Shown: positions 60,482 through 64,000 of the stretch, one piece after another | Position numbering within the stretch: position 1 is the stretch's first letter | Layout of the letters: the number at the start of each line of letters is the position of its first letter | Origin: Punica granatum | Taxonomy: Eukaryota; Streptophyta; Magnoliopsida; Myrtales; Lythraceae | Assembly: GCF_007655135.1 (NCBI RefSeq) | Contig: NC_045132.1 | Span: 18,965,034 to 19,029,033, forward strand | Direction: 5' to 3' | DNA: 64,000 bases | Notes under the pieces: generated by a model | Databases searched by the model: none | What the model saw: only the letters and a program-made list of their open reading frames with translations | Told to the model about the DNA's origin: nothing | Translations under genes and position numbers: made by a program

Positions 60482-63321
60482 CTATTGCTTGTGCAGTTTG
60501 TGGAGGAGGTCGAGCAACGAAGTGGCTTTCCTCTTCGCTCTCTCAGTCCCATTCCTGGCGAGCTCTGTCAGTGGAATCGAGGCCCCGAGCCTACTGATGC
60601 ACCCGAGATTGTCCGAGTCTCTCTTGCATAGAGAGAGCAGTATAGCAGCAGCGTTCTCCTTGTTTCGTGGTAGACCCATTCTCAGGAGATCAATTAGAAC
60701 AGGAATGGTGCTCGCCTTCACCATTGCTACTTTAGCCTCTTGACAGCTGGCAAGAACTGACAGGATCGTCAGAGCCTCGTCCACCATACGGTGGCTTGAA
60801 TCAGTGAGCATCTTTAGTAGTGCCGATATAATTCCTGCCCGAACAGCCCGACCCTTGTTGCCCTGATAGATGCAGAGGTTGAACAAGGCAGTGGCAGCAT
60901 CCTTCTTTCCTCGAGTGCTGCCTGTTTGGAGCAAATCCACTAATGCAGGAATTGCCCCAGACGCCCCAATTATAATTTTGTTCTCATCCCCGAGTGAGAG
61001 GCTAAAGAGTGTCGCTGCTGCATTCTCACGAGCTTCCATGCTTCCCGCTCTGAGGACCTGTACGATAGAAGGGATCGCACCGGCAAGCATTATGAGCCCT
61101 TTGTTGTTCTCATATATCGAGAGGTTAAGAATAGAAGTGACTGCATTTTCTTGGATTAAGACATCCACCGAAGTCAGCAAGTGAACGAGAGGTGGGATAG
61201 CTCCGGCCTCTGCTATTAATATCCTGTTATCCGTGCTCCTTTTGGATAGAGATCTAATTTCAGTCACAGCAGCTGTGATCTCCTCAATGGAACAGCTTGA
61301 GAGCTTTCGGACGAGGGCTTCAATTGTTGCGATCTCACTGCTTATATCACGGAAGGAACCATCACTGTTTTTGATTTTCCCATTGACTATTCCAGTCGGT
61401 TGTTCAACATTGTGGGTCGAGCACCACTGACTGATTAAACTTCTAAGGACATAATTAGGGGTGAGTGTTAGATTCTGGAGCTTCTGCTGGGTCTTCGGGC
61501 ACGTCAAGTTTCCATTGTCAATCCATCTCTGTATGTATGATCTTTCATATGTCTGAGAAAAGGAACCATACATATGTTAAGAGGAAAGTATGGCAAAATG
61601 AAATTGACATTTGAGTTGTTGAAGGAGCAAATTGTACCTGTCCAGTGGCTACAATGACAGGATCCCTCATAATCTCTAGAGAAATTGGGCAAAGAAAATC
61701 ATCGGGTATGGGAATGGCATCAGACTTCTTATTTTCCTCGGCGCTCTTTTTCTCTGGGTTGTCCTCTAGATCAGATGCTGACAGGTCACTTCTATCGGCA
61801 TCCAATGAAGAAACTTCCGATGATGTAGAAGAATTGGTGGGGATTTCAATTTTATGATCTGCAGGACACCTTCTTGAAGGAACAGGATTTGGAATGGGGT
61901 TCAATGTTGCAGAAACTTCATGATCAACATTCCCAATGTTCTGAATATGCAGTGTTCCGATGGCCCGCCCTGACTGAATTAGGTCAAGATCCTTTAAAGC
62001 CGGTTGGGACATGGTCCGCGACAACAAATTTGAATTCATAGGCCCGTACTTGTCCGCAGCTCTCTTCAACTGAGCTCTCACCAATTCAACCTAGAAAAGG
62101 AGGAAACAGCATTCAGAGGCTTAAAGAGGGTTGCTTATGAAGGGCAGCTGAAGCGAACGGGTCTTCAACGACTCAGTTACCTGTTCCTGAACTTCGTCAG
62201 ATATGTCAAATTGTTCATAAGGTAGCTTCCCAAGTGCTTTCTCCAATTTCCATGTCACACATTGAAATTGGAAGGCGATTTTCTTTGCTTCACCGTCCTT
62301 CAATCACGAATGTCATACTTTCAGAGAGGAACCACGACACTTTATAGATGGTAGCTATCATATAACCATAGCAAATATCATAACAAAGCTGTCACATATA
62401 GTGATCGGTAAATGAAGAGCAAGAAGATAATAACCCTCGCACACAAAGGTTAACGAAACAAGATGATCAAGTGCAGTAAGTCTATCCAGTATTGGGATGC
62501 TTAACGAATTATCGGGAAATTTCAACCTATTACACTCAATTCAATTTTCTCTTATGTTTGTCCTGGTATTTTCCAAATATAACCGCTCTACCCTTTTCCT
62601 AGTCGAAATAGCTGTTTAAAAAGTAGCCTACAATCTCTAGAAATGCTCATCCTAATTGACAAAATTCTGCATCTTCAGGGCACAAGAGTATTCTCATCCA
62701 CAAACTAGAAATCTTCCACCAGTCACAATTCTCTCACTCGAACCCGACTCTGCCGCAGAATCACGAGAACCAGAAGTACTCGATGAATCATCAGTTTCAT
62801 GAATTTACTAGTTTCAATGTCAAATTCTTGAGCTTTCCTTATGGCCGCAAAACAATATTCTCAATCTCGGAATCACCAGAAAGCATTCAGATCAGAATTT
62901 CGCGACCATCTGAAGCCACACAATCAAGTGGAGACAGCAATTAAAAGGGATTCGAGCAGAGACTGGAGAATGCAGTAGAAAGGCGGCTTACGAAGGAGGA
63001 AGCTGCAACGAAACTGGAGGCGACGGAGAGCAGGCGCTTCGCGAACTGCAGCGCGGAGGCGAGATCCGACCACCAGGAGTCCTCCGGCGAAGAACGAGAG
63101 CTGGAGCCGCCAGTGAAATCCCTAATCTCCTCGAAAAGGTGACTGAGCAGCGAGATCTTGCGGACCAGATCCGTGCAGTCCTTCCTGAAGAGATCTCCTC
63201 CTCCTCCGCCGCCGTCGCCGCCGGCTTTTTGGCTGTCCCCGGTTCCGCTGGAGTCCCGAACAATGTGTTGGACGAGCTCCAGCAGCGCCGGCGTGGGGTC
63301 TCCGGCTACATTGCCGGCCAT
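60482..63321 (-). CDS. U-box/ARM-repeat E3 ubiquitin ligase (PUB10/PUB11-like)
   Basis: It transfers ubiquitin from E2 to substrates, with the U-box docking the E2 and ARM repeats binding targets. Four exons on the minus strand: 63321-62992, 62297-62181, 62090-61638, 61552-60482, all phase 0 with GT-AG introns, giving 656 residues (related Arabidopsis proteins are about 610-630). N-terminal U-box-associated helical domain: KDCTDLVRKISLLSHLFEEI, FAKRLLS, FQFQCVTWKLEKALGKLPYE, ISDEVQEQVELVRAQLKRA; a GGDGGGGGG linker lies at about 34-42. A serine/acid-rich spacer precedes the U-box (about 275-345: IPDDFLCPISLEIMRDPV, TGQTYERSYIQRW, TCPKTQQKL, LTPNYVLRSLI, QWC), split by the last intron exactly after TGQ. 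About six ARM repeats follow (AGAIPPLV, ENAVTSILNLSI, AAATLFSLS, DAATALFNL). It ends HKLHKQ. Which PUB it is orthologous to is uncertain. Confidence 0.96.
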
Positions 63322-64000
63322 AGCTCCACAGCTTAGAAGAGCTCTCTGCTCTGTTTCTCTCTAGAACTTCGTTCTCTCTCTATCTAAAAGTTTGCGACAT
63401 GAACAAGACTCTGTCTTAAATGGGCTCTTAACAGTTACAGTGATTAGATTAATAGAAGGTTGATTAATTAAATCTAATAATAATTAACGACCACTTAATT
63501 TACATTGACGCCCCTACTAAGTTGTCCCGACCCCAGCAATCACGATGTATCTCAGCCATTCGATCGTCTACGCCCGACCAATAACCCGCGTTCATATCCT
63601 CTTGAGGTCAAGCTGTAGCAATTACAGTACGAAATCGAGCTTTGATGTGGCGGTTGAGTTGATAATTGTCCTTAAGTTCAGGTCCTCTTGACTATTGAAG
63701 CCAAGCCGTGGGATCTATCCCTATGAACCCACTTGGCCTGACGGCATGCACTTGGTGAAACGTAAAATCACAAGCTTTCGACTCATTTGAGGAAGTGAAT
63801 TATACAAACTAATCATTTGCAACGTCTAAATTATGAGAAGATGATTAGGGGAATTTAATAGGGGATAAAGTATTTAGAAATAGATTGATACGAAAAATTT
63901 TACAGACAAGATCGAATCCGAAGCAATTTATTTTACGAATTGAGGATGATTGGTGAGTGTCGTTGTACTAAACGGTTTTTGTGACTTGGCATGCCATATT
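63322..64000. other. 5' flank of the U-box gene
   Basis: The first 80 or so bases are a GA-rich leader on the minus strand (CT-rich on plus: CTCTCTCTATC). No clear TATA box was fixed. Beyond about 63,430 nothing recognisable was found; the window ends in intergenic DNA. Confidence 0.5.

Overview
This is a window of plant nuclear chromosome, almost certainly from a eudicot. It holds intron-rich genes with GT-AG introns, AT-rich intergenic DNA packed with small transposons, plant-only protein families (PUB-ARM E3 ligases, DUF4228/PADRE proteins, the FAB1C-type lipid kinase) and a scrap of chloroplast psaB. No bacterial, viral or CRISPR-like content was seen. The species cannot be fixed from the sequence alone.

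Layout. 1-5,700 is AT-rich intergenic DNA with a short plastid psaB insertion, degenerate AT-rich repeats and the 3' end of a LINE. 5,718-15,940 is a tandem segmental duplication (two near-complete units plus a third partial one). It is decorated with datable insertions: a TRIM retrotransposon and two hAT-type elements, all with visible target-site duplications. 17,274-21,654 (+) is quinolinate phosphoribosyltransferase, the committed step into NAD from aspartate, with ten coding exons. 21,655-29,200 is intergenic with MITEs and a SINE-like copy. 29,212-33,068 is a nested transposon: a PIF/Harbinger element sits inside an older Mutator-like foldback element. 33,078-42,830 is intergenic with a degenerate AT-rich tandem array and MITEs. 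43,848-51,669 (+) is a FAB1C-like phosphatidylinositol-3-phosphate 5-kinase in eleven coding exons, one intron using a GC donor. 52,896-53,867 (-) is a two-exon DUF4228/PADRE protein. 54,011-60,481 is intergenic. 60,482-63,321 (-) is a U-box/ARM-repeat E3 ligase of the PUB10/PUB11 type in four exons.

The four genes do not form a pathway: they are ordinary single-gene transcription units for NAD synthesis, endosomal lipid signalling, a stress-type small protein and ubiquitin ligation. The exon models were built by hand. Reading frames were checked by adding exon lengths and, for three of them, by comparison with remembered family members. I found no convincing new biological system. The most informative features are the transposon archaeology (nested insertion, empty-site pair, TRIM), the uneven divergence of the tandem duplication, the GC-AG intron and a striking 32-bp alternating purine-pyrimidine block.
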